A stretch of 64,000 bases of DNA from Hyphomicrobiales bacterium (GTDB lineage Bacteria; Pseudomonadota; Alphaproteobacteria; Rhizobiales; Rhizobiaceae): the NCBI GenBank assembly GCA_900471485.1, contig UCEU01000001.1, positions 124,001-188,000 of the forward strand. Direction: 5' to 3'. Positions 25,601-33,088 of this stretch are shown here, piece after piece. The first letter of the stretch is position 1, and each line of letters begins with the position of its first letter. The notes under the pieces were generated by a model. That model ran no database searches. It had not been told where the DNA came from and was given only the letters and a program-made list of their open reading frames with translations. The position numbers and the translations under genes are program-made.

Positions 25601-28429
25601 CAGCGGCGCGGTGCGATCGGGAGTCGTAATCGCTACGGCGTCGGAGGGATTTCCGGCAGCATCCTGCAGTCGCACGGAGAGATCCTCGCCACTGGCCTGC
25701 GCCGGATTGAGCGTGATCGAGAAGGTGCCGTCGGTGCCGACGCTGCCGGTGGCGACCGGGTCACCCGCAGCATTGGTGATGACGACGGTAGCGCCGGCTT
25801 CACCGCGCCCCGTCAGCAGCGTTCCCGATGCGTTGAGCGAGAGATTGGCCGGAGCATCCGGCTCGAGAAGGTCTGCCGATGGTACCTGCACGGGAGGCGA
25901 GGCATTGCCCGCGGCATCCGTCACCACGACGCCGAGATTGCTGCCGTCGGTCGGTGCAGGCGTAAGCGTCACGGTGAAGTGGCCGTCGCTGCCGATCGTT
26001 GCCGTTCCGATGGGATCGCCGTTTGCCGATGTCACGGTCACCTTCGCGCCCGGCTCGCCCTGACCGCTCAAGGTCTTTCCGTCGTCGGCAACCACAAGCG
26101 CTGTCGGTTGACCCGGTGCGGTGAGATCGGGTGTGGAGACGTTGGCGGTGGCGGACTGGTTGCCCGCAGGATCCTTCAGCGTGACGGTCAGTGCGCCGCC
26201 GTCGGCCTGCGCGGGTGAGAGCCCGACGGTAAGAAGTCCTCCCGGAGAGACCGTTGCCGTGCCGACCACCGTTCCGGCGGCATTGGTCACGGTCGCCGTG
26301 GCCCCGGCCTCGCCATGCCCGGTGAGTACCGTTCCAGCGGTGTTGACGCTGAGATCGGATGCGGCGGCGGGAGGAGAACTGTCCGTCGTGCCGATCGCCT
26401 GCGATGCGGAGGTGTTGCCGGCCGTGTCCTGGAGGACGACGTTAAGCGGCCGCCCGTCCGCCTGGCCGGGAGTGAGCGCGACGCTGAAGGTTCCGTCGGC
26501 CCCGACCAGACCGGTTCCGACCACCACGCCGTCGGCGGTCGTGACCTTCGCCGTGGTCCCCGCTTCGCCGCGCCCTGTGAGAACTGTTCCGGCCGCGTTG
26601 ACGTTGAGATCGGTTGGGGCGGTGGGAGCCAGGTGATCCGGGGTCGTCACTGTCGCGGGGGGAGAATTGTGACCGGCCGCGTCGGTCAGCGTGACCTGCA
26701 GCGCGCCGCCATTGGCTTGTGCCGGCGCCAGCGAGACGACGAAGGTACCGTTCGGCAGGACCGTTCCCGTACCGACTGCATCTCCGGCGGCGTTCTTGAC
26801 GGTGACCGTTGCTCCCGGTTCACCCCGACCGACGAGTAGCGTTCCCGCATCGTTGACATCGAGATTGGTCGCGGCCGACGGATCGATGAGGTCGGGCGAT
26901 GCGATGATACCGGGCTGCGACGTGCCGTTCTGGTCCGACAGTACGACATGCAGGTCGCCGCCATCGGTCTGCGGCGGCGTCAGCGTGATCGAGAACGTGC
27001 CGGCCTCCGAGACGAGGCCTGTCCCAACCACGGCGCCGGCGGCATTGGTGACCTTGACCGTGGTTCCGCCTGGACCTTCGCCGGTCAGTATTGTGCCGAG
27101 CGCGCTGACGGAGAGTTCCGTCGGTGCCAGGGGGGCATCGGAATCGGGAGCAAGCACCGAGCCGGGCAGCGAGTGATTGCCCGCGGCATCCGTCAACACC
27201 ACGGTGAGGGGGACGCCGTCGGTCTGCGCAGGGCCGATCGCGACAAAGAAGGTGCCGTTCGGGTTGACGGTGTCCGATCCGAGCGTGACGCCCGCGGCGT
27301 TGGTGACGGTGACGGTGGCGCCCGGCTCGCCGTGCCCCGTTACAGTCGTTCCGGCATCGTTGACGAGCAGACCCGTCGGCGCGTCGGGCGCCTGTTGGTC
27401 GGTAAGGTTGAGGGTTGCCAGTACCGACTTGTTGCCGGCGGCGTCCGTCAGCACGACGCCGATCGCGCCGCCCTGTGTCGGGGCCGGGGACAAGGTGACG
27501 CTAAAGCTGCCGTCACCGGCAACCGTACCGCGTCCAATCGTAACGCCATTGGCGTCCGTGATAGTAACCGATGTGCCCGCCTCGCCATGGCCAGTCAGCA
27601 CCGCGCCGCCCTGTGCGGTGGCGAGCCCGGTTGCTTGATCCGGCGCTATCAGATCCGGCGTGCCGACGCTTGCCGAGGTCGATACGTTGCCGGCGCTGTC
27701 CGTTAGCGTGACTTTAAGCGCGCCACCATCCGCCTGCGCGGGGCCGAGGGTGATCGAAAAGGCGCCGTTGGCGCCGACCGTCCCCGTTCCGACGACCTGC
27801 CCGGCCGCATTGGTGATGGATACGGTGGCCCCGGCTTCGCCAAGCCCAGTGAGAACCGTGCCGGTTCCATTAACATCGAGGTTGGTGGCCGCCGAAGGTG
27901 GGTCCGTGTCTCCGTCGGAATCGGAGTCCGAATCGGCATCAGCGTCTGCGTCCGCATCAGCATCTGCATCTGCATCCGAGTCTGCGTCGGCATCGCTGTC
28001 ATCGCCCGAAGAGCCACCGCCGCCGCCGGCCGCCATCGCGAGGCCGCCCGCTGCAAGCGCGAGCGGCAGCGCGATCCCGAGAACGGACCCGGCGCCGGCT
28101 CCCGCGCCAATCAGCTGGTCGACCGCGCCGGCGGGTTCGAAGGCGATGTCGCCGGCCGCATCGGTCACGTCGCCGATCCACACCTTGCCGGAAGGGTCTT
28201 GAAGAAGCAGTTCGCTCTGCTCGCCACCCTGGCTGTTGTAGAATCCGTGGATATCGATGGCCTGGCCATCTTTGAGGTGGATGATGAGATCGTTGCCGGA
28301 ACGTGTGGTCGAGGCGATATCGCTGGGCGACAAGGAAAGCTTCACCGTGCTCGGTCTTTCGAGGACGATCCTGTCCTCCGCCACTGTTGCTGTCCTACCG
28401 GTTATCTTGTCCGAAACACTTGCGACCAT
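22625..28429 (-). CDS. Giant BapA-type surface adhesin with 16 Ig-like repeats
   Basis: This ~1,934-residue protein starts with a BapA-prefix-like domain (residues ~3-95, VKLSLSPSDIASTTRSGNDL and FYNSQGGEQSELLLQDPSGKVW). A glycine/alanine hydrophobic stretch (~116-139) and an Asp/Ala/Ser run (~143-176) follow. Residues ~178-1532 are sixteen ~85-residue Ig-like repeats, each with variants of 'APxAPTxLxVN', 'LTGxGEAGATVTV' and 'LTDAAGN'. The C-terminal ~400 residues hold a VCBS/BapA C-terminal-type region (ADGSYTYTPDAG) and a His/Thr/Asp-rich and proline-rich tail. No RTX nonapeptides are seen. The start at 28429 has AGGAG eight nucleotides upstream; the longer frame to 28624 has no such site. 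It should be exported by the downstream transporter and promote adhesion or biofilm. Confidence 0.88.
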   Translation of the reverse strand: MVASVSDKITGRTATVAEDRIVLERPSTVKLSLSPSDIASTTRSGNDLIIHLKDGQAIDIHGFYNSQGGEQSELLLQDPSGKVWIGDVTDAAGDIAFEPAGAVDQLIGAGAGAGSVLGIALPLALAAGGLAMAAGGGGGSSGDDSDADADSDADADADADADADADSDSDSDGDTDPPSAATNLDVNGTGTVLTGLGEAGATVSITNAAGQVVGTGTVGANGAFSITLGPAQADGGALKVTLTDSAGNVSTSASVGTPDLIAPDQATGLATAQGGAVLTGHGEAGTSVTITDANGVTIGRGTVAGDGSFSVTLSPAPTQGGAIGVVLTDAAGNKSVLATLNLTDQQAPDAPTGLLVNDAGTTVTGHGEPGATVTVTNAAGVTLGSDTVNPNGTFFVAIGPAQTDGVPLTVVLTDAAGNHSLPGSVLAPDSDAPLAPTELSVSALGTILTGEGPGGTTVKVTNAAGAVVGTGLVSEAGTFSITLTPPQTDGGDLHVVLSDQNGTSQPGIIASPDLIDPSAATNLDVNDAGTLLVGRGEPGATVTVKNAAGDAVGTGTVLPNGTFVVSLAPAQANGGALQVTLTDAAGHNSPPATVTTPDHLAPTAPTDLNVNAAGTVLTGRGEAGTTAKVTTADGVVVGTGLVGADGTFSVALTPGQADGRPLNVVLQDTAGNTSASQAIGTTDSSPPAAASDLSVNTAGTVLTGHGEAGATATVTNAAGTVVGTATVSPGGLLTVGLSPAQADGGALTVTLKDPAGNQSATANVSTPDLTAPGQPTALVVADDGKTLSGQGEPGAKVTVTSANGDPIGTATIGSDGHFTVTLTPAPTDGSNLGVVVTDAAGNASPPVQVPSADLLEPDAPANLSLNASGTLLTGRGEAGATVVITNAAGDPVATGSVGTDGTFSITLNPAQASGEDLSVRLQDAAGNPSDAVAITTPDRTAPLAPGNVAVDATRAILTGSGEPGAAVTVKDADGVTVGTGVVGSTGAFTISLDPPQTQGGTLEIIQQDAAGNASQAATLPLTDIQAPDAVTALMVSGNGLQLTGLGEVGATVTVTTATGTVLGTAIVGADGTFSVPLSQEQLDGQTLTVTQADLAGNNSIASTVLAPDPGAPAAPGNLDVNDTGTELTGSGLAGSAVTVSRADGSVIATGTVAADGTFEIALNPPQVDGGDLRVTLTGSGGTSQPGTIGTPDLTAPDAATNLAVNGAGTVLTGRGEAGATVTVKNAAGDEVGTATVGANGVFTVPLSPSQATGGNLSVVLADASGNPSAPATATTTDLTPPSAPTGLGVNATGTSLTGSGEAGATVTVTNAAGVVVGTGIVGSNGAFTVGLSPAQADGTALQVVLRDAGGNNSTPGTTNTPDHVAPTAPTDLVLGSGGATLSGHGEVGATATVFNALGVAVGVALVDANGDFSAILTPAQADGGTLTVVLQDVAGNASDPGSIGTPDLLPPDAPTGIAVNGSGTEVTGHGEAGATVNIVNASGTIVGTGLVGADGAFSIGLSPAQVNGGQLEVTLHDASGNISLPTDILAPGLDFALANASNTAFLDRTVTEVPEAQPSTAHDTQFDLLGLNIGTLASVNLGSANQPVVNFDLSQNTNNVSIDLGIAGLLQIGVLSSYTVIIERFQGGAWIRPGDLGNQVQNGILALDLLELGGTHGTIALHDIPAGTYRATLVPDAGVNIGVALTRDISVVATDLTEHVTLAVGEKATGNFIDSAASGPGVDDLQIGSVAFGGHAHAIVNGSVSVAGSFGTLLINADGSYTYTPDAGVASGGTDHFTVTVFDPDTGNALNADLSIDVGVHDTSTATAGVMSLALAEGDAVDASDHSTHTSAEQTSDNTTHETESTAHAADDAATHPAADETAALVPDQGGQEIDLSALASLSHDTGVHDAAPEAASDTPAPVIAVEPAVSAPIDPFEPVKPDDDLASHKLPVV
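23834..27898 (-). repeat. Sixteen tandem ~255-bp coding repeats (Ig-like modules)
   Basis: The repeat unit of about 85 codons was measured directly between the first two units (85 residues each). Sixteen starts can be counted by the P-x-A/P-T/A-x-L motif. The units are diverged in DNA rather than identical, so the array looks old and is unlikely to be collapsed by assembly, although a unit could still be lost by recombination. Confidence 0.85.
27902..28010 (-). repeat. Low-complexity Asp-Ala/Asp-Ser coding tract
   Basis: About 34 codons alternate Asp with Ala or Ser between the hydrophobic stretch and the first Ig-like repeat of the adhesin. At DNA level the tract is a hexamer-like array of GCATCN/GCGTCN units. 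It is probably a flexible, highly acidic, possibly Ca2+-responsive spacer and is prone to length variation. Confidence 0.8.
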
Positions 28430-28786
28430 CGACAGGCTCCTCATCAGTACGGTATCGCATCGGCAGGCAATCGTTCGGGTATCGCCGCCGCTTGCGCGGT
28501 GGCGTTCGAACATGTTGCCCTCTTGTCGTGTTTGCCGCCTCCCAGAAGCGACGCGAGGCGTCGGGTCATTGCCCGGGAAGCGCCCGCGTATTTTAGAACC
28601 TGTAACAATATGGGCTTGGTTCAACCGCTAGAATGTGTGCGATGTCACTTACAATTTAGAGATTATGAAATAGCTCGTTAGGCTTAAGCGCAAGCGTTCC
28701 GCAACGGCACAGCCGAAAACAGTGCCCGTCGCCGGTTCGTGACAGTGGTCAGCAGGCGGCCCGCATCGGCAGGATGGAGTCGGCGT
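28430..28786. other. Intergenic leader of the adhesin operon
   Basis: About 357 nt lie between the TolC-like stop and the adhesin start. The stretch 28585-28680 is AT-rich relative to the surroundings and carries a TAAAAT on the minus strand (28595-28590) that could be a -10 box, about 160 nt upstream of the start codon. I see no confident -35, terminator or small gene. A long leader is compatible with post-transcriptional control. Confidence 0.4.
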
Positions 28787-30205
28787 TCACGCTGGTCCAT
28801 GTGCCGTCGGCTTGCCGCCGGCATCCTCGACACGGCTTGCTGCGCCGGATGTGAGGCCGAAGAGGTCACGCAGCCGACCGGCGGCGTAGGCACACTCGAT
28901 GTTCAGCTTGTAGAGATCGAAGCGCGTATTGATCGCGTCGAAGCGCGCGGCGTGAAGTTCCTGATCGGCGTTGAGGACATCGAGGAGCGTACGCGTTCCA
29001 AGATCAAGGAACTGCCTCTGATAAAGATCGCGCGTCTCGCGCATCATCGGCTGCCGTGATTCCAGTGACTTCAGAAGCGCGTTCAGGCTCAGCACCTGCG
29101 CGCTGGATTGGTTCCAGCTCGTTTGAGCATCGAGCGTAGCGGCGGCGAGCGCGGCCTCCGATGATTGCGCAGCATACCTTGCTGCATTTTGACGGGCCTT
29201 GAAGGCACCGCCATTGTAAAGATCGCCCTTGATCTTCAGGCCGATAATGTAGTCGGGGTCCTCCTTGCTGTCCCACATGTCGACCTGGCCTGTTGCCTCG
29301 ACCGCAAGGGTCGGCAGCATCTCGGCGCGGGCGAGCTTGACGCGCGCGTCCGCTTCCCGCTTGCGCGACTTTGCCGCGACCACTGCCGGAACCGTTTCCC
29401 ACGGCGGCGGCGAGCCGTCGCACGCATGGTCAAGTCCGGCGGGCAAGCTGGATGAGAGCTTGACCGGCCGCATCGCGCCCACAAGTGCGTTGAGTGTGCT
29501 CGACCATCGCTGCTTTTGCGCGTTGATTTCGATCGCCCGGGATTCGGCCGTCTGCACGCGCGCTTCGGCCTGCAGCTTATCGGAGCGCGTGCTGGCGCCG
29601 CGATCCGTCCTTGCTTCGACGAGTTTCGCGATCGATCGCACGTCGTCGATCTGATTGTCAGCCACGCCGGACAGGTTCTGCGCACGCAGAACTTCCATGG
29701 ATGCCAGTGCCGTATCCCTGATGACGTCGTCTACGCTTGCGAGAAACTCGGCTTTGCGGACGTCTTGGACGGCCGTTTCCGCCTCCACTCGGCCCGATAC
29801 CTTGCCGAAGTCATATATCATCTGGCTGGCCGTCAGGTTGAAGCGCGGTGCCCAAGAACCTCGATCATCTCTTTCGAAGCCAAAGTTCACGCCGCCGCCG
29901 ACCGAGGGGAGATACCCCGACCTGGCGTCAGCAATATTCTCACCCTGCTCCCTTATCCTGCCAGCGGCTTCCCGGATGGCCGGGTGCCAGTCGACGGCAC
30001 GGCGCACCGCCGATTGCATATTGGAGATGGGCGCTTCCTGTTCCTCCGATGCCTTCAGCGGTGTGCTTGCGGCGCTTGTGCCCAGGGCCGGGATCGATCC
30101 TGTGTGATTGGGCTCTGCGGTCGACGGCGTTGGTTTTTGCGCGCAGGAGACCTGCACAGCCGCAATTGCGGCGATGAGGCCAAGCGGCCAGCGGCCAAAA
30201 TGCAT
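28787..30205 (-). CDS. TolC-family outer-membrane channel, probable lipoprotein
   Basis: The 472-residue protein has the paired coiled-coil repeats of TolC/LapE-type outer membrane factors: SAVRRAVDWHPAIREAAGRIREQGENIADARSGYLPSVG in the first half and the matching RQFLDLGTRTLLDVLNADQELHAARFD in the second. The signal region (about 1-21) ends AVQVSC, a plausible lipobox, so the mature protein is probably lipid-anchored like OprM. It would provide the exit duct for the type I secretion machinery encoded downstream on the same strand. The ATG at 30205 has GGGAG upstream; 47 further codons in frame lack a ribosome site. It could share transcription with the adhesin across a 358-nt gap or be separate. 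Confidence 0.88.
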   Translation of the reverse strand: MHFGRWPLGLIAAIAAVQVSCAQKPTPSTAEPNHTGSIPALGTSAASTPLKASEEQEAPISNMQSAVRRAVDWHPAIREAAGRIREQGENIADARSGYLPSVGGGVNFGFERDDRGSWAPRFNLTASQMIYDFGKVSGRVEAETAVQDVRKAEFLASVDDVIRDTALASMEVLRAQNLSGVADNQIDDVRSIAKLVEARTDRGASTRSDKLQAEARVQTAESRAIEINAQKQRWSSTLNALVGAMRPVKLSSSLPAGLDHACDGSPPPWETVPAVVAAKSRKREADARVKLARAEMLPTLAVEATGQVDMWDSKEDPDYIIGLKIKGDLYNGGAFKARQNAARYAAQSSEAALAAATLDAQTSWNQSSAQVLSLNALLKSLESRQPMMRETRDLYQRQFLDLGTRTLLDVLNADQELHAARFDAINTRFDLYKLNIECAYAAGRLRDLFGLTSGAASRVEDAGGKPTAHGPA

Positions 30206-30708
30206 TCCGGGGCTCCCTAGACCGGAGATAAAGACTGCAACCGGCCCACGCGACACCAACGGCTGGCAAATATCCACGCATTTGGATGATGCAACTATAG
30301 GTGATTCGTTTCTTTGCGCAAAAAGAAATACAGCGGGAAATGACAAGCATAGGTGGTGTCCGTCTTTTTCGCACAGCCAGGCTCAGAAAGTGCCATATAC
30401 ACATGAAAACAATACCTTGGTCCTCACGCGCGGCACGGTTGACAGGGTTGTTCAGGCATAGGCTCTTTTCGCCGCGAGCAAGACGGAGTTCTCGTTTTCC
30501 TCCATGTCGCGGGAGGAGGCGACCTTGATCGGAGGTATCGCCAGACCGCTGTCCCGATCACGTTTTAGTGTCGCCGCCAAGCCGTAACAAAGCGAGTTCT
30601 TCTCGCGTAGATACAGGTAGCGCTGTATTCATTGAGATATATCGTGAAATGAAGATGCTCTTGAGGCGCCCTTGTCTGGGCGCGGTGAGCCACGAGGAGA
30701 TCACGACT
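30206..30708. other. Divergent intergenic region between tolC-like and msrB genes
   Basis: About 500 nt separate two diverging genes. I find no credible gene. On the plus strand, GTAAC (30584-30588) is followed after 17 nt by CGTA (30606-30609), which resembles an ECF-sigma promoter for the msrB-dipZ pair and leaves a leader of about 100 nt. A 6-bp GC stem (30666-30683) precedes the msrB ribosome site. AT-rich sequence near 30290-30400 may hold the minus-strand promoter. Confidence 0.4.
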
Positions 30709-31194
30709 ATGGTCAACAGACGCCACGTTCTTGCTGGTGCGGGGTTAGGCATCCTCGCGCTTCGCTTCGGCCTCGCAGGCAGGGTCGCCGCCGCGGAAAG
30801 CTATCCCGTGTCGCACACGGATGCGGAATGGCAGAAGCTCTTGTCCACGGATCAATATTCCGTCCTCCGCAAGGAAGGAACGGAATACCCGTTCACCAGC
30901 CCGCTTCTCAAGGAACACCGAAAGGGTAACTTCGCCTGCGCGGGCTGCGATCAGGACGCATTTTCATCGACCACGAAATTCGAAAGCGGCACGGGCTGGC
31001 CCAGTTTCTGGGCGCCGCTCGATGGCGCGGTCGCAACGACGACGGATACTTCGTTCGGCATGGCCCGTACGGAGGTTCATTGCAGCCGGTGCGGCGGTCA
31101 TCTTGGCCATGTCTTCGATGACGGTCCGAAGCCCACAGGCCTTCGTTACTGCATGAACGGCGTCGCCATGAACTTTCATCCTGCTTCGGCCTGA
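30709..31194 (+). CDS. msrB: Exported peptide-methionine (R)-S-oxide reductase
   Basis: The 161-residue protein is a full MsrB domain behind a twin-arginine signal (NRRHVLAGAGLG, cleavage near residue 29). The zinc-binding cysteines are C77/C80 (FACAGC) and C125/C128 (HCSRCGGHLGH). The catalytic cysteine is C148 in RYCMNG, and GTGWPSF is the substrate loop. It reduces methionine-R-sulfoxide in proteins, here in the periplasm. The ATG at 30709 has GAGGAGA upstream; the frame is open 47 codons earlier without start context. It is 18 nt upstream of a DsbD/DipZ-like gene that can supply electrons across the membrane, so the pair likely forms an envelope repair system. Confidence 0.92.
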   Translation: MVNRRHVLAGAGLGILALRFGLAGRVAAAESYPVSHTDAEWQKLLSTDQYSVLRKEGTEYPFTSPLLKEHRKGNFACAGCDQDAFSSTTKFESGTGWPSFWAPLDGAVATTTDTSFGMARTEVHCSRCGGHLGHVFDDGPKPTGLRYCMNGVAMNFHPASA

Positions 31195-31212
31195 TCGCGC
31201 AGAGACCATTCC

Positions 31213-33063
31213 ATGATCCTCTTCATTCTTGCATATCTCGGCGGCGTCCTGACCATCGTCAGCCCTTGCATTCTCCCGGTGCTGCCATTCGTTTTCGCCC
31301 GCGCCGGCCAGCCGTTCTTGCGTAGCACCCTGCCCATGCTCGTGGGCATGGCGGCAACCTTTGCCGCTGTCGCAACGCTTGCCGCCTTGGGCGGAGGCTG
31401 GGCGGTGCAGGCCAACGAATATGGTCGCTACGCGGCAATGGCGCTGCTTGCGGCATTCGGCATTATCCTGCTTTTCCCCGCGCTCTCCGACCATTTGACG
31501 CGACCGATCGTCTCGCTGGGCGCGCGTCTTTCGCAGTCTGCCGACAAGGGTGCCCGGACGAGTGGATCGACAATCGCCTCGTCGCTTCTCCTCGGCATTG
31601 CCACGGGTCTCTTGTGGGCGCCTTGCGCCGGGCCGGTTCTCGGTCTCATCCTCACCGGCGCTGCCCTGCAAGGCGCAAGTGTCGGCACCACGCTGCTCCT
31701 GCTTTTCTATGCGCTCGGCGCGGCGACCTCGCTCGCCCTGGCATTGCTCGTCGGCGGCAGGGTGTACCAGGTCATGAAGCGGTCACTCGGTGTCGGCGAG
31801 TGGTTGCGGCGCGGCGTCGGCATTGCCGTTTTGGTCGCTGTCGTCGCCATCGGACTGGGCCTGGACACCGGATTCCTGACGCGAGCCTCCGTTGCGAGCA
31901 CGGCGTCGCTGGAGCAGAGCCTGATCGACAGGCTGCGGCCACAGGAACCATCCTCGGTCGTCATGAGCAAGAATGATGCGGGCGCAATGATGATGGGCGG
32001 CGGTAACGACCAAATGATGATGAGCGGCAACCCGACCATGATGAGCGGGTCGAATGCGATGATGATGCAGGCGAAGCCGAAGGCTGGCGCCGACGTCCTC
32101 CCGGTCGAAGGCACCATGCCCTCACTGGACGGCGCCGTTCAGTGGTTGAACTCCCAACCGCTCTCTGTGGCCGCGTTGAAGGGCAAGGTCGTCCTCGTCG
32201 ACTTCTGGACCTATTCCTGCATCAACTGCATACGCGCCATCCCCTATGTCAAAGCCTGGGCGGAGAAGTACAAGGATCAGGGACTGGTCGTGATCGGCGT
32301 GCATGCGCCGGAGTTCGCCTTCGAGAAGAACGTCGACAATGTGAAGAAGGCGGTCGGCGATCTCGGCATCACCTATCCGGTGGCGATCGACAACGACTAT
32401 GCGATCTGGCGCGCTTTCGACAATCAGTACTGGCCGGCGCACTATTTCATCGATGCGCAAGGCCGCGTGCGCCATCACCATTTCGGGGAAGGCGACTATG
32501 ACCAGTCCGAGAGGGTCATCCAGCAGCTCCTTGCCGAGGCCGGCAAGTCAAACGTGGCTGGCGATATCGTCGACGTGAAGGCGACGGGTGCCGAAGCCGC
32601 CTCCAACGCGAACGATGTCCAATCTCCCGAAACCTATGTCGGCTGGCAGCGCTCGGAGCATTTCGTCGATGCCAAGGGAACCGTCAACGACGCACCGCAC
32701 GTCTATGCCGCCGCCGAGCCTCGCCTGAACGAATGGGGACTGACGGGCAACTGGACCGTAGGCGCTGAGAACGCGGATATGAACGACAAGGATGGAAGCG
32801 TCTACTTTCGTTTCCACGCCCGCGATCTGCACCTTGTCCTCGGCCCCGGCGCCGATGGCAAGCCCGTGCGTTTCACGGTCACGATCGATGGCAAGGCGCC
32901 CGGCGACAGCCATGGTGTCGATATCGACGCGGATGGGAACGGCACCGTGACCGGGCAACGACTTTATCAGCTTGTACGCCAGCGCGGGTCGGTCGCCGAC
33001 CATACGTTCGAGATCCGATTCCTCGACCCGGGTGTTCAGGCCTACGCTTTCACATTCGGCTGA
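31213..33063 (+). CDS. DipZ-like thiol transporter: CcdA domain fused to periplasmic thioredoxin
   Basis: The 616-residue protein has a CcdA/DsbD-type membrane domain (residues 1-~222) with the electron-carrying cysteines C19 (SPCILP) and C138 (APCAGP). A methionine-rich linker (about 251-285) follows. Then comes a thioredoxin-like domain (about 295-435) with CxxC at C336/C339 (WTYSCINCIRA), and a C-terminal beta domain of the DipZ type. It would pass reducing equivalents from cytoplasmic thioredoxin to periplasmic partners. The gene follows msrB directly, so MsrB is the likely client. The linker has 12 methionines in 35 residues, which is unusual and may sense oxidants or bind copper. Confidence 0.88.
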   Translation: MILFILAYLGGVLTIVSPCILPVLPFVFARAGQPFLRSTLPMLVGMAATFAAVATLAALGGGWAVQANEYGRYAAMALLAAFGIILLFPALSDHLTRPIVSLGARLSQSADKGARTSGSTIASSLLLGIATGLLWAPCAGPVLGLILTGAALQGASVGTTLLLLFYALGAATSLALALLVGGRVYQVMKRSLGVGEWLRRGVGIAVLVAVVAIGLGLDTGFLTRASVASTASLEQSLIDRLRPQEPSSVVMSKNDAGAMMMGGGNDQMMMSGNPTMMSGSNAMMMQAKPKAGADVLPVEGTMPSLDGAVQWLNSQPLSVAALKGKVVLVDFWTYSCINCIRAIPYVKAWAEKYKDQGLVVIGVHAPEFAFEKNVDNVKKAVGDLGITYPVAIDNDYAIWRAFDNQYWPAHYFIDAQGRVRHHHFGEGDYDQSERVIQQLLAEAGKSNVAGDIVDVKATGAEAASNANDVQSPETYVGWQRSEHFVDAKGTVNDAPHVYAAAEPRLNEWGLTGNWTVGAENADMNDKDGSVYFRFHARDLHLVLGPGADGKPVRFTVTIDGKAPGDSHGVDIDADGNGTVTGQRLYQLVRQRGSVADHTFEIRFLDPGVQAYAFTFG

Positions 33064-33088
33064 GGGACACGTTGGTCATGGAGCGAGC

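Noticed and set aside
23834..27898. Regular repeats that might suggest a CRISPR array
   Set aside because: Units are about 255 bp, diverged and in frame with a coding gene; they encode Ig-like modules.
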